A stretch of 33,850 nt of DNA from NCBI GenBank assembly GCA_945897075.1, contig CAMDEX010000036.1:1-33850 (forward strand), given 5' to 3'. Of the stretch, positions 8,749 through 16,340 are shown piece after piece. The translations under genes and the position numbers were made by a program. Within the stretch, counting starts at the first letter, position 1; each line of letters opens with the position of its first letter. The stretch is from Litorilinea aerophila. Lineage in GTDB: Bacteria; Chloroflexota; Anaerolineae; Caldilineales; Caldilineaceae. The notes beneath the pieces are model-generated. The model did not search any database, was not told the origin of the DNA, and was given only the letters and a program-made list of their open reading frames with translations.

Positions 8749-9795
8749 TTACAGCAAAGCAAAGAAATCCCAGACCTTATTACCAGGTGCTTGAATGTGA
8801 GAGGTTATTTCTCGGATATGCTCTTTATTCACAGATTTACTTAGGTTAAATAACTCATTCCAACTTGGCGAACGTTCGAAAACGTGATTAAGCACATAAT
8901 AGTCATATTTGATCAGTGCCCAAAGCCCATAAATATGTGGACAATTCGAATCAATAGTGACAGCAATTTGAAGATATTGTTCAGCATTTTTGATAGTAGG
9001 CAACTTTACCAGCTTAGGTCTTGTTCCACCTAATATGGACAGCACCAAATAATAATATACATCCGATGTTTTTGAACCTTTTTCTAAAACAACTTCAAAT
9101 GCTTTTGTAGCTTGCTGATACGAATGACTTTCTAAGTGTTGTTTACCAAGTTTATACAAATGTTCAAGTTCACCTCGGTTAAGGCTAGTTGCCTCATTTA
9201 TATCTATTAATCGACACAAACTTGGATCAAGACCGTGTTTCACCCAAAGTTCTGGGATATGTTCTTCAGGTATTCCTTCAAGTAATAATTTTGTGATCCC
9301 TTGCTCATGGGCTTCTTTAATTGATCGCCCAAATCCTAGCGCTCTATAGAATGAAGCAATATAATCGACGGCTGCGTCATCTCCAATTGCTGCATTCATT
9401 CCGATAGCAAAATCGATTATCTCTATAATGGCTTTGGCTTGTACCTTTGAATAACAAGCATTAAAAATAACAAGCTGAATATTGTCCTTTAATGTGGAAA
9501 ATAAGAACTTTAGAGCTTGAGTAGTAACAGGCTTCGCAAATCCATTATTGTCAACTAGAATTATTTCGCCTGTTGGACTACCGTGAGCACTAAAATGCAC
9601 AATTTGTGGCTTGTGTATGTTCAAGGATTGCAGTAAATCATCAGGACGCATCGCCCAAGCTGACATGAGTTCTATAGCATCTCGATATTCTGATGAGCGA
9701 AGTTTGTCAGTAATCTCACGTATTTCTTTATCCAGACTCAAATGTACTGTATCAAGTGGATTGGCTGCACAAAAGAGAGACTTGATCTTTTTCAC
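8749..9795 (-). CDS. CHAT-domain (caspase-like) protease with TPR-like C-terminus
   Basis: A 348-residue protein whose first 190 residues match the CHAT fold of clan CD cysteine peptidases: opening KIKSLFCAANPLDTVHLSLD, then EIREITDKLR, a catalytic His in VHFSAHGS (H71) and a catalytic Cys in FNACYSKVQA (C114), followed by the family IGMNAAIGDDAAVDYIASFY. Residues from about 205 onward form TPR-like helices (HLYKLGKQHLESHSYQQATK) and may sense a signal or bind a partner. CHAT proteases act in bacterial programmed cell death and CRISPR- or STAND-linked immunity by cleaving a partner protein. Start GTG (9795) has AAGGAG nine bases upstream. It is the first gene of an AT-rich operon with the membrane protein downstream, its most likely target. 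Confidence 0.92.
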   Translation of the reverse strand: MKKIKSLFCAANPLDTVHLSLDKEIREITDKLRSSEYRDAIELMSAWAMRPDDLLQSLNIHKPQIVHFSAHGSPTGEIILVDNNGFAKPVTTQALKFLFSTLKDNIQLVIFNACYSKVQAKAIIEIIDFAIGMNAAIGDDAAVDYIASFYRALGFGRSIKEAHEQGITKLLLEGIPEEHIPELWVKHGLDPSLCRLIDINEATSLNRGELEHLYKLGKQHLESHSYQQATKAFEVVLEKGSKTSDVYYYLVLSILGGTRPKLVKLPTIKNAEQYLQIAVTIDSNCPHIYGLWALIKYDYYVLNHVFERSPSWNELFNLSKSVNKEHIREITSHIQAPGNKVWDFFALL

Positions 9796-9843
9796 TTACC
9801 GTTGCTCCTTACAATCTCCGATGTTGATTTCACCAGTAGTTCA

Positions 9844-9849
9844 TTATAA
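9844..9849 (-). promoter_or_regulatory. -10 element for the CHAT operon
   Basis: A perfect TATAAT on the minus strand would start transcription near 9837, about 42 bases before the CHAT start codon. No convincing -35 box is seen at the usual distance, so an activator or alternative sigma factor is possible. Confidence 0.5.
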
Positions 9850-9855
9850 GCCATA

Positions 9856-10205
9856 AACAGTTTTTGATTTTAACTCTACATGGTATATCGGCCAACGAAG
9901 CCAGCCAACCATTATTATACGGCATCCGTCTATCTACCCGCCTGCCTTATCTACCACGGATGTTCTACGGCTTCCGCCGATTGTCACAAAAAACGTTCTT
10001 GCAAAATTTGCTCCATCGAACAATAATTGCCAGTATACTGGCTTTCAATTGCGCTGTCAACTGAATCCGGCGCGTCTCCTAATGGAAGGTCAAGCCGTTT
10101 ACATAAATTTTTCCTCTGGACAGGCTGTGTGAATTTGTGCTTTTTGCGGTAAAATGACCCCCGGTCACCCTATCACCCGAACCACCCACCAGCGAGATTC
10201 CACCT
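9856..10205. other. Intergenic region between CHAT operon and dehydratase
   Basis: About 350 bases between divergent genes. It changes from AT-rich to high-GC sequence near 10060, which may mark the island edge. A TAAAAT box near 10150 could be a -10 element for the dehydratase gene, but its -35 is weak. No gene, tRNA or clear repeat was found. Confidence 0.5.
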
Positions 10206-11321
10206 ATGAAAATCACAAAAATCACACCCTTTCTTGTCGACAAATTCCTCCTCGTGCGCGTCTACACCGACGCCGGTATTGTCGGCAACGGCGAGGCCGG
10301 CCTGTGGGCGCACCACGGCGTCGTCTGTCGGGCCATCGAGGAGTTGAGCAACTACTATGTCGGCCAAGACCCGACCCGTATTGAACACCACTACCAGGTG
10401 GTCTCGCGCGACACCCACTTTATGGGCGCGGTGCTCAGCGCAGCGCTGAGCGCGATTGACATCGCGCTCTGGGACATTCTGGGCCAGTCTGTTGGTTTGC
10501 CGGTACACCAACTGTTGGGCGGCAAATGCCGGGACAAAGTGAAGGTCTTTGCCAATGTGCGCGGCAGTACAGTCCAGGAGATGGCCGACAGCGCGCGCCA
10601 GCAGGTGGAGGCGGGCTATCTCTCGCTGCGCGCCATGCCCTTCCTGCCCGGCTGGGAGCAGCAGACGCCCACGCAGATCATCACCTCCGCCCTGGAAATC
10701 ACCGCAGCCATCCGCGAGGCCGTGGGTTTCGGCATTGACTTGGGGCTGGAAATCCACCGCAACCTGCGCCCGGAGGAGGCGATTACGCTGGCCGCGGCTT
10801 TGGCCCCCCTGCGCATCCTCTACTACGAAGACGCGCTGGCCCCGGAAAGTGTGGAAGCACTCTCGTACATCGCGCGCAGCATCTCGTTGCCGATGGCCAG
10901 CGGCGAGCGTTTCTACAATATCTTCCAGTTCAAAGACCTGATTGACCGCCAGATCGTCAGCCTGATCCGCCCGGACCTCTCGTTGGCTGGCGGCTATACA
11001 CAGGTCAAAAAGATCGCGGGGATGGCCGAAGCCGCGTTCGTGGGCATCTTCCCGCATCTGATGGGCAGCCCGCTCAATGTGGCCGCCTTCACCCATCTGG
11101 CCGCGGCTATCCCCAACTACGTGCTGATGGAGAGCCATACCGACACAGACCCCTACAACGAAATCGTCAGCCACCCGGTGCAGCGACAGGGCGGCTATAT
11201 TGTTGTCTCGGATCGGCCTGGCATTGGTTTGGAGATTGACGAGGCGAAGCTGGCGAAGTATCCCTACAAGCCCAAGACCATTACGGGCTATTTCCACGCG
11301 GATGGGTCGGTGGCTCACTAA
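10206..11321 (+). CDS. Enolase-superfamily acid-sugar dehydratase (1)
   Basis: A 371-residue member of the mandelate racemase/muconate-lactonising group, which abstracts the proton next to a carboxylate and, in this branch, removes water from sugar acids. The N-terminal capping domain (1-115) contains SAIDIALWDI and VHQLLGG. The barrel shows E182 and H184 in LEIHRNL, E208 in YYEDALAPE, E234 in SGERF, H284 in FPHLMGSP and E309 in LMESHTD. This matches the D-galactonate dehydratase layout (Asp-x-His, Glu, Glu, His, Glu) except that the first metal ligand is Glu instead of Asp. The C-terminus YFHADGSVAH also resembles DgoD. Substrate is unknown. It is the first gene on the plus strand after the CHAT island and precedes a glutamine-synthetase-family gene by 165 bases. 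Confidence 0.9.
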   Translation: MKITKITPFLVDKFLLVRVYTDAGIVGNGEAGLWAHHGVVCRAIEELSNYYVGQDPTRIEHHYQVVSRDTHFMGAVLSAALSAIDIALWDILGQSVGLPVHQLLGGKCRDKVKVFANVRGSTVQEMADSARQQVEAGYLSLRAMPFLPGWEQQTPTQIITSALEITAAIREAVGFGIDLGLEIHRNLRPEEAITLAAALAPLRILYYEDALAPESVEALSYIARSISLPMASGERFYNIFQFKDLIDRQIVSLIRPDLSLAGGYTQVKKIAGMAEAAFVGIFPHLMGSPLNVAAFTHLAAAIPNYVLMESHTDTDPYNEIVSHPVQRQGGYIVVSDRPGIGLEIDEAKLAKYPYKPKTITGYFHADGSVAH

Positions 11322-11329
11322 ACCGAAAA

Positions 11330-11352
11330 CGGCGGACGGCGGACGGCGGACT
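11330..11352. repeat. Heptanucleotide tandem repeat, GGACGGC type
   Basis: Three units of GGACGGC nine bases after the dehydratase stop codon. This is the same unit as at 1628 and 5531. The following 100 bases contain small hairpins such as TGCGGCA/TGCCGCA. Confidence 0.75.
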
Positions 11353-11486
11353 GCCAGCTACTGGCAATCACTAGCACTTTTCACGATAGATTTGCGGCAG
11401 AGTTGCCGCACAAGTGGAGAAAGTGAAGTGCCGATACAGCCGTCCGCCGGCTGCCGTCGACTTCAAATTTGACACAAGAGGTTTCT

Positions 11487-12866
11487 ATGACACCCATTCG
11501 CGGGATGCTTACGACAGACGAATTGACCGTAAAAGTGGAGTCCGGCGAGATCGAAACGGTTCTGGCCGTCTTTACCGATCACTACGGGCGCTTTATGGGC
11601 AAGCGCTTCGACGCCGAGTTTTTTGTGGCGGACATCGCCAGCCAGGGCACCCACGCCTGCGACTACCTGTTGACAGTGGATATGGAGATGGAGCCGGTGC
11701 CCGGCTACAGCTTCGCCAACTGGGAGCGGGGCTATGGCGACTTCCATCTCGTGCCCGATCTGGCGACCCTGCGTGTGGCATCCTGGCTGGACAAGACCGC
11801 GCTGGTCATCTGTGATGTGGAGAATGAGCGCCAACACAAACTGGTGGCCCAGGCCCCGCGCACGATTTTGCGGCGACAGATCGACCGGGCCGCCGCGTTG
11901 GGTTACACGGCTATGGCCGCCTCCGAGTTGGAGTATTATATCTACACCGAACCCTACCGGGAAGCCCATCGCAAAGGCTACACGAATCTGACCCCCGCGG
12001 GCTGGTACATCGAAGATTATCACGCGTTGCAGGGCAGCCGGGAGGAATTCTTCAACGCCGCGGTGCGCCGTCACCTGAAGGCGTCGGGCATCCCTGTGGA
12101 GAATTCCAAAGGCGAGTGGGGGCTGGGCCAGCACGAGCTAAATGTGCGCTATGCCGATGCGCTGACGATGGCGGATCGCCACGCCATCTACAAACAGTGC
12201 CTGAAGGAGGTGGCCGATGCGCTGGGCGTCAGCGTGACATTTATGGCGAAGGTGGACGAGAAGCAGGCGGGCAGCAGCAGCCACATCCACCTGAGCCTGT
12301 GGAAAGGGGGAGAGGCCGCCTTTGCCGGGGATCAGCCCGTCGGCCCGGTGCTGGGGTCGGATCTCTTCCGCTGGTTTCTGGGCGGCTGGATTGCCCACGT
12401 GCCGGAGCTGATGCCCTTCTATGCGCCGACGGTCAACTCCTACAAACGCTATCAGGCCGGCTCCTGGGCACCGACGCGGCTGGCCTGGAGTCATGACAAC
12501 CGCACCGCGGGCTTCCGGGTGGTGGGCAGCGGCAACAGCCTACGCATCGAAAACCGCATCTGCGGCGCGGATGTCAACCCCTATCTGGCCTATGCCGCAG
12601 CCCTGGCCTCCGGGTTGGACGGCATCGCAAAGCGCATTGAGCCGCCGCCTATTTTCGAGGGCGACATCTACAGCGCCCAACACCTGCCCCGCGTCCCCCA
12701 CAGCCTGCGTGACGCCACGGACAATCTGGAACAGAGCGCCTTTGCCCAGGAAGTCTTTGGCGCGGAGGTGATCGAACACTACGTCAAGACCTTCCGCGTG
12801 GAGCAGGCCGCCTTCGATAACGCCGTCACCGACTGGGAACGCAAGCGCTACTTCGAGCGCATCTAG
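11487..12866 (+). CDS. Glutamine synthetase-family ligase
   Basis: A 459-residue ATP-dependent gamma-glutamyl ligase of the GlnA superfamily. The N-terminal beta-grasp domain (1-110) is followed by the catalytic domain with metal-site motifs SELEYYIY (146-153), the GEWGLGQHELN stretch (209-219) with E217, the ATP-binding segment FMAKVDEKQAGSSSHIHLSL (252-271) with H266, and NSYKRYQ followed by an arginine-rich NRTAGFRV stretch. The VDEKQAGSSSH stretch differs from the KPxxGxxGSGMH pattern of true glutamine synthetases, and the protein resembles PuuA/GlnT-type glutamate-amine ligases, so an amine rather than ammonia may be the substrate. The start is the ATG at 11487 because AAGAGG lies five bases upstream; an in-frame ATG at 11469 lacks this. 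Confidence 0.9.
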   Translation: MTPIRGMLTTDELTVKVESGEIETVLAVFTDHYGRFMGKRFDAEFFVADIASQGTHACDYLLTVDMEMEPVPGYSFANWERGYGDFHLVPDLATLRVASWLDKTALVICDVENERQHKLVAQAPRTILRRQIDRAAALGYTAMAASELEYYIYTEPYREAHRKGYTNLTPAGWYIEDYHALQGSREEFFNAAVRRHLKASGIPVENSKGEWGLGQHELNVRYADALTMADRHAIYKQCLKEVADALGVSVTFMAKVDEKQAGSSSHIHLSLWKGGEAAFAGDQPVGPVLGSDLFRWFLGGWIAHVPELMPFYAPTVNSYKRYQAGSWAPTRLAWSHDNRTAGFRVVGSGNSLRIENRICGADVNPYLAYAAALASGLDGIAKRIEPPPIFEGDIYSAQHLPRVPHSLRDATDNLEQSAFAQEVFGAEVIEHYVKTFRVEQAAFDNAVTDWERKRYFERI

Positions 12867-12908
12867 CGACTGGCGATTAGCGACTGGCGACTAGCGACTA
12901 GCGAGTGG
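12867..12908. repeat. Heptanucleotide tandem repeat, CGACTGG type
   Basis: Six seven-base units (CGACTGG, CGATTAG, CGACTGG, CGACTAG, CGACTAG, CGAGTGG) begin at the base after the ligase stop codon. A run of CCCCAATCGCC/CCCCAGTCGCC follows to 12955. Confidence 0.85.
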
Positions 12909-12954
12909 AACTCATCACCCAATCGCCGCTCCCCAGTCGCCGCTCCCCAATCGC

Positions 12955-14313
12955 CTACCTCCCCCAACTGATCGCCTGTTCGTTCTGGAAGCGATAGTCC
13001 ATCGGCACAGCCGCGGGCAAGCGCCGCTGGTTGCTGCCGTCGGCGTTCATCACAAAAACGGCCCAATCGCCGTCGCGGTTGCTCAGAAAAGCGATCTGCT
13101 GGCCGTCGGGACTCCAGACGGGCGCGACATTGTGGGGAAAAGTCTTTATCAGAGCGGAGGCAGGCCGGGTCAAGGCGGTCAAGCCCTTTCCGTTGGGGTC
13201 AATCGTGTAGATTTCCCGGTGGCTGGGCCGGTCATCCACAAAGGCAATCAGCCAGCCATCGGGACGCCACGACGGGTCGCGGTGGATAAAGAGTTTCGTC
13301 ACCTGCCGGTTGACCGGGTTGCCATTTTTGTCGTGGGATGGCCCGTCCTGGGTGATTTGCAGACCGTCACTGCTCTGGTAGACAATCCCGTTCGCTGTCC
13401 AACTGGGCGCGGTGGCTGTCTTCTGGGCTGGGATGTCCCGAAAGCCGTTGCCGTCCAGCCCCACCCGGCTCAGGTTGCGCAAATCTGTGGAGACGAGCGG
13501 GTATTCGGCCAGTGTGGGACTGTCGGGCAGACAGCCATAGCCCACATCCCGGCAGACCTCCTGGCCGCTGACCCGGCTGAAAACGATTGACTGGCCGTCG
13601 GGACTCCAGGCCGGGGCGCGCAACCCATCCCCGCCGTAGAGCCGCCGCTCGTTGCTGCCGTCCGCATCAATGACGAACACTCCCCGTCCGCAGCGCAGAA
13701 ACGCTACTTTGCTGCCATCTGGGCTGATGGCTGGGTCGAAGCCAACGGTCAGCGTGCGCAACGCGCCGGTACTCAAATCATAGAGGACAATCGAGCCGTC
13801 GGCAGTCGCCAGGGCCAGCTTGCCGGTCAGACCGGTTGGGGTGGGGGTATGGGAGGTATTGGGTATTGGGTATTGGGTGGTTTGGGCGGATGCTGCGGGC
13901 GCGGCGCTTTCCTCTGTGGCCGGAAGCTCTACGACAGGGACAAGATCAAAGTCAAAGAGCACCACCCGCGCCCGCTCCACCCAGCCGGTGACGCCATCCA
14001 GACTGGTCGCCAGCAGCCACGCGCCATCTGCGCTGCGCCCCACAACCGTCAAGGCTGCGCCCGTCGTCAGCGTCTCGCGCACCGCTCCCTGGGGAGTGGC
14101 GCGCAACTCTGCGCCGCCGCTGCGCACAACGCCCGTCACCGTCTTGCGGAACTGGGGAGGGGGCTGAGGCGTAGGCGCTGCGACCGCCAGGGCGGGTCCG
14201 TCGCCCACCACCGCTGCCTGGGCCGGTGCCGAAAAGAGAGGCAAGAAAGCCGCTGCCAGCACAAGAGCAAAGAGCAGACCGATTGTTTTTTTCCATTTCG
14301 ACACAATTTCCAC
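12955..14313 (-). CDS. Secreted SH3b / TolB-like beta-propeller protein
   Basis: A 452-residue exported protein. A signal peptide (KKTIGLLFALVLAAAFLPLF then SAPAQAA) is followed by a bacterial SH3 domain (about 55-120, KTVTGVVRSGGAELRATPQG to VTGWVERARVVL), a short Pro/Thr linker and a C-terminal six-bladed propeller of TolB type (165-452). Recurrent propeller motifs are ISPDGSKVAFL, WSPDGQSIVFSR, WRPDGWLIAFV and WSPDGQQIAFLSNRDGD, each followed by a DADGSN-type turn. Such proteins bind cell-wall glycans or other proteins outside the cell. The start is GTG (14313) with GGAGG eight bases upstream. It faces the ligase gene convergently. The linker contains a heptad repeat tract read in frame. 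Confidence 0.9.
   Translation of the reverse strand: MEIVSKWKKTIGLLFALVLAAAFLPLFSAPAQAAVVGDGPALAVAAPTPQPPPQFRKTVTGVVRSGGAELRATPQGAVRETLTTGAALTVVGRSADGAWLLATSLDGVTGWVERARVVLFDFDLVPVVELPATEESAAPAASAQTTQYPIPNTSHTPTPTGLTGKLALATADGSIVLYDLSTGALRTLTVGFDPAISPDGSKVAFLRCGRGVFVIDADGSNERRLYGGDGLRAPAWSPDGQSIVFSRVSGQEVCRDVGYGCLPDSPTLAEYPLVSTDLRNLSRVGLDGNGFRDIPAQKTATAPSWTANGIVYQSSDGLQITQDGPSHDKNGNPVNRQVTKLFIHRDPSWRPDGWLIAFVDDRPSHREIYTIDPNGKGLTALTRPASALIKTFPHNVAPVWSPDGQQIAFLSNRDGDWAVFVMNADGSNQRRLPAAVPMDYRFQNEQAISWGR
13858..13878. repeat. Heptad repeat inside the propeller gene, ATTGGGT type
   Basis: Three exact copies of ATTGGGT (21 bases, so frame-neutral) encode part of the linker QYPIPNTSHTP. A related ATTGGGT ATTGGAT pair is in the rplT-rpmI gap near 2224. 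Confidence 0.85.
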
Positions 14314-14336
14314 GAAGGTTTCCTCCCTTACCTAAA

Positions 14337-14530
14337 AAAGGACACGGATTGAGACGGATTGTAAGGATTCGCATGGATTCAATCTGCGCAAATCTGCGTC
14401 CTGTTTTCGTTCCTGATTTTTCCCGCTATCTTACCACAGCGTTCTAACCTGAAAATAAGGACACAAATTGTAAGGATTCGCACGGATTCAATCTGCGAAA
14501 TCTGCTATTTCTGCGCAATCTGCGTTCCTA
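14337..14530. repeat. ATCTGCG dispersed repeat, two tandem relatives
   Basis: Two diverged copies (about 14337-14401 and 14455-14530) share TGTAAGGATTCGCAYGGATT and CAATCTGCG. They fill the start of the 438-base gap between the divergent propeller and dehydratase genes, which holds no gene. Related pieces are at 3603, 6941, 7262 and 32741. Confidence 0.75.
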
Positions 14531-14597
14531 TTTTCATTGCTGATTGTACACTTGCACAGTATATTACCACAACGTCCTGCAATCTCTTCAGACGCGC

Positions 14598-14665
14598 AAC
14601 CTTCCGGGAAGCGGCCAGTACAACTTCCCTATCCCCTTGATTCTGTGGCCGCTTCCCGGAAGGTT
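14598..14665. repeat. CCTTCCGGGAAG palindromic repeat, copy 1
   Basis: Perfect 19-base arms: AACCTTCCGGGAAGCGGCC and its complement GGCCGCTTCCCGGAAGGTT around a 30-base centre ending GATTCTGT. Copies with variant arms lie at 16030-16095 and 22270-22334. It ends 86 bases before the dehydratase start. Confidence 0.9.
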
Positions 14666-14751
14666 CGGTGTGCGCGCCCACTTGCGCGGCTTGCCCTTTT
14701 GCGCTACTGTAGTACCCACACAAACCCTCCCCCCACTCCCCAGGAGCAGCA

Positions 14752-15894
14752 ATGAAAATCACCAATTTGAAAACCTATCTGGTTGATTCCGGCTCGGCCA
14801 AACACTGGCTCTTTGTCAAAGTGGAGACCGACGAGGGGCTGCACGGCTGGGGCGAAGCCTACACCCAACTGGACCGCGACCGCCAGTTGGAGGTGCAAAT
14901 CCAGGAGCTGGCCCGCTACGTGGAGGGGCGCAATCCCTTCGACATCAAACACTTCTGCTTTATGGCCTACAACGACTTTGCGGGCAAGCGGGGCAGCCTG
15001 GAACTCTTCTGCGCCATCAGCGCCATCGAGCAGGCGTTGTGGGACATCGCGGGCAAAGCCGCGGGTCAGCCGGTCTACAATCTGCTGGGCGGCGCATTTC
15101 GCAAGAAAATCCGGGTCTACGCCAACGGCTGGGGCGGCGGCGGCACACCCGAACAGGCCGCCGCAGACGCCGCAACGACGGTTGTGAAAGGCTTCACTGC
15201 CCTCAAGTTTGACCCCTTTCCTGGCCCCTGGCGCGCCTGGATCGACAAAGAGGACGAAGCCGCGGCCGTGGATCGCATCGCCGCGGTGCGCGAGGCCGTC
15301 GGCCCAGATGTGGAGATTCTGGTGGAGGTACACCGGCGGCTGGCCCCTATGCACGCCATCCGCGTGGCCCGGCTGCTGGAAGCCTACCGGCCCTACTGGT
15401 ACGAGGAGCCGGTCTCGGCCCAGGACCTGGACAGCCTGGCCGAAGTGCGCCGCAACATCAGCCTGCCGGTGGTGACGGGCGAGGAACTCTACACGAAAAA
15501 CGACTTTCGCCCGGTCTTCGAGAAGCGCGCTGCGGACATTCTCAACCCGGACGTCTGCAATTGCGGCGGCATTCTGGAACTGCGCGAGATCGGCGCGATG
15601 GCCGAAGCCTATCACGTGGCCGTCGCGCCGCACGGCTACAACAGCACCGCGGTCGGTCTGGCCGCGATGCTGCACGCGGTGGCGGCCATGCCCAACTTCC
15701 TCATCGGCGAATACTTCGTCAACTTCGAGGCGCTTTCCAACACCTACAACCGCACGCCGCTGGTGGCGAAAGACAGCTACGTGGCCCTGCCCACTGCGCC
15801 CGGTCTGGGCGTGGATATGGACGAGGAGGCCCTGGCCGCGCACGCCTATCAGCAGCGGCCTCTGCGAAAGTTACGGATGCCGGCGGAGGAGTGA
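14752..15894 (+). CDS. Enolase-superfamily acid-sugar dehydratase (2)
   Basis: A 380-residue paralogue of the dehydratase at 10206, with capping domain motifs GWGEAY, AIEQALWDIAGKAAG and YNLLGG, then the barrel with K152 (LKFDPF), E192/H194 in VEVHRRL, E218 in WYEEPV, E244 in VTGEELY, H294 in VAPHGYN and E320 in LIGEYF. Like the first paralogue, it has Glu at the position where DgoD uses Asp. The ALKFDPFPGPW stretch is typical of galactonate/mannonate-dehydratase-like groups. The ATG follows AGGAG at seven bases spacing. It stands alone between palindromic repeats, without a sugar transporter or aldolase nearby, so pathway and substrate remain open. Membership of the family is very safe. Confidence 0.93.
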   Translation: MKITNLKTYLVDSGSAKHWLFVKVETDEGLHGWGEAYTQLDRDRQLEVQIQELARYVEGRNPFDIKHFCFMAYNDFAGKRGSLELFCAISAIEQALWDIAGKAAGQPVYNLLGGAFRKKIRVYANGWGGGGTPEQAAADAATTVVKGFTALKFDPFPGPWRAWIDKEDEAAAVDRIAAVREAVGPDVEILVEVHRRLAPMHAIRVARLLEAYRPYWYEEPVSAQDLDSLAEVRRNISLPVVTGEELYTKNDFRPVFEKRAADILNPDVCNCGGILELREIGAMAEAYHVAVAPHGYNSTAVGLAAMLHAVAAMPNFLIGEYFVNFEALSNTYNRTPLVAKDSYVALPTAPGLGVDMDEEALAAHAYQQRPLRKLRMPAEE

Positions 15895-15956
15895 AGGGAG
15901 GAAGGGAGGACAGGAGGAAGGGAGGAAGGGAGGAAGGGAGGAAGGGAGGAAGGGAG
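15893..15956. repeat. Octanucleotide tandem repeat GAAGGGAG
   Basis: Eight units of GAAGGGAG (one GACAGGAG variant). The tract begins on the second base of the stop codon of the preceding dehydratase gene. Confidence 0.9.
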
Positions 15957-16010
15957 GACAGCTCACTCCGCCATTGACGCGAAACAAAGCCGATTGTATA
16001 CTTAGGGCTT

Positions 16011-16120
16011 GTCAAGAAATAACTTTCCAACCTTCCGGGAAGGGGTCAAGCAGACTGGGCAAGTAGAGCCAACTTGTGACCCCTTCCCGGAAGGTGCAAA
16101 CCGGGAAATTATTTCTTGAC
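16011..16120. repeat. Nested palindromic element containing CCTTCCGGGAAG copy 2
   Basis: Outer 12-base arms GTCAAGAAATAA (16011-16022) and TTATTTCTTGAC (16109-16120) enclose inner 19-base arms ACCTTCCGGGAAGGGGTCA (16030-16048) and TGACCCCTTCCCGGAAGGT (16077-16095). The nested design resembles a small non-autonomous element (MITE) or one repeat inserted in another. No coding capacity. Confidence 0.8.
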
Positions 16121-16137
16121 GAGTACTTAGCGTAATC

Positions 16138-16200
16138 ACTTAGGACTAGCGCCGGTTGAGCGGTGTCCTGAGCCTGTCGCTTGTACTGAGCCTGTCGAAG
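16138..16200. repeat. CTTAGGACTAGCGC dispersed repeat
   Basis: CTTAGGACTAGCGCCGGTTG matches the copy near 3442 with one change. It is followed by two copies of GAGCCTGTCG (CCTGAGCCTGTCGC and ACTGAGCCTGTCGA). Further on, CCCCAGTCCCCAGTCG (about 16298-16314) is another short heptad tract. No gene lies between 15895 and 16340. Confidence 0.65.
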
Positions 16201-16340
16201 TGAAGGGTAGGCTGGGGCAGTTGCCAGCCCATGCCTGATTAGGCACAATCAGCAATGAAAATTGGGGCAGCAGACGACGGACCGCAATTCCCAGTCGCTG
16301 ATCCCCAGTCCCCAGTCGCTATTTTCAAGTGAGACCACCC

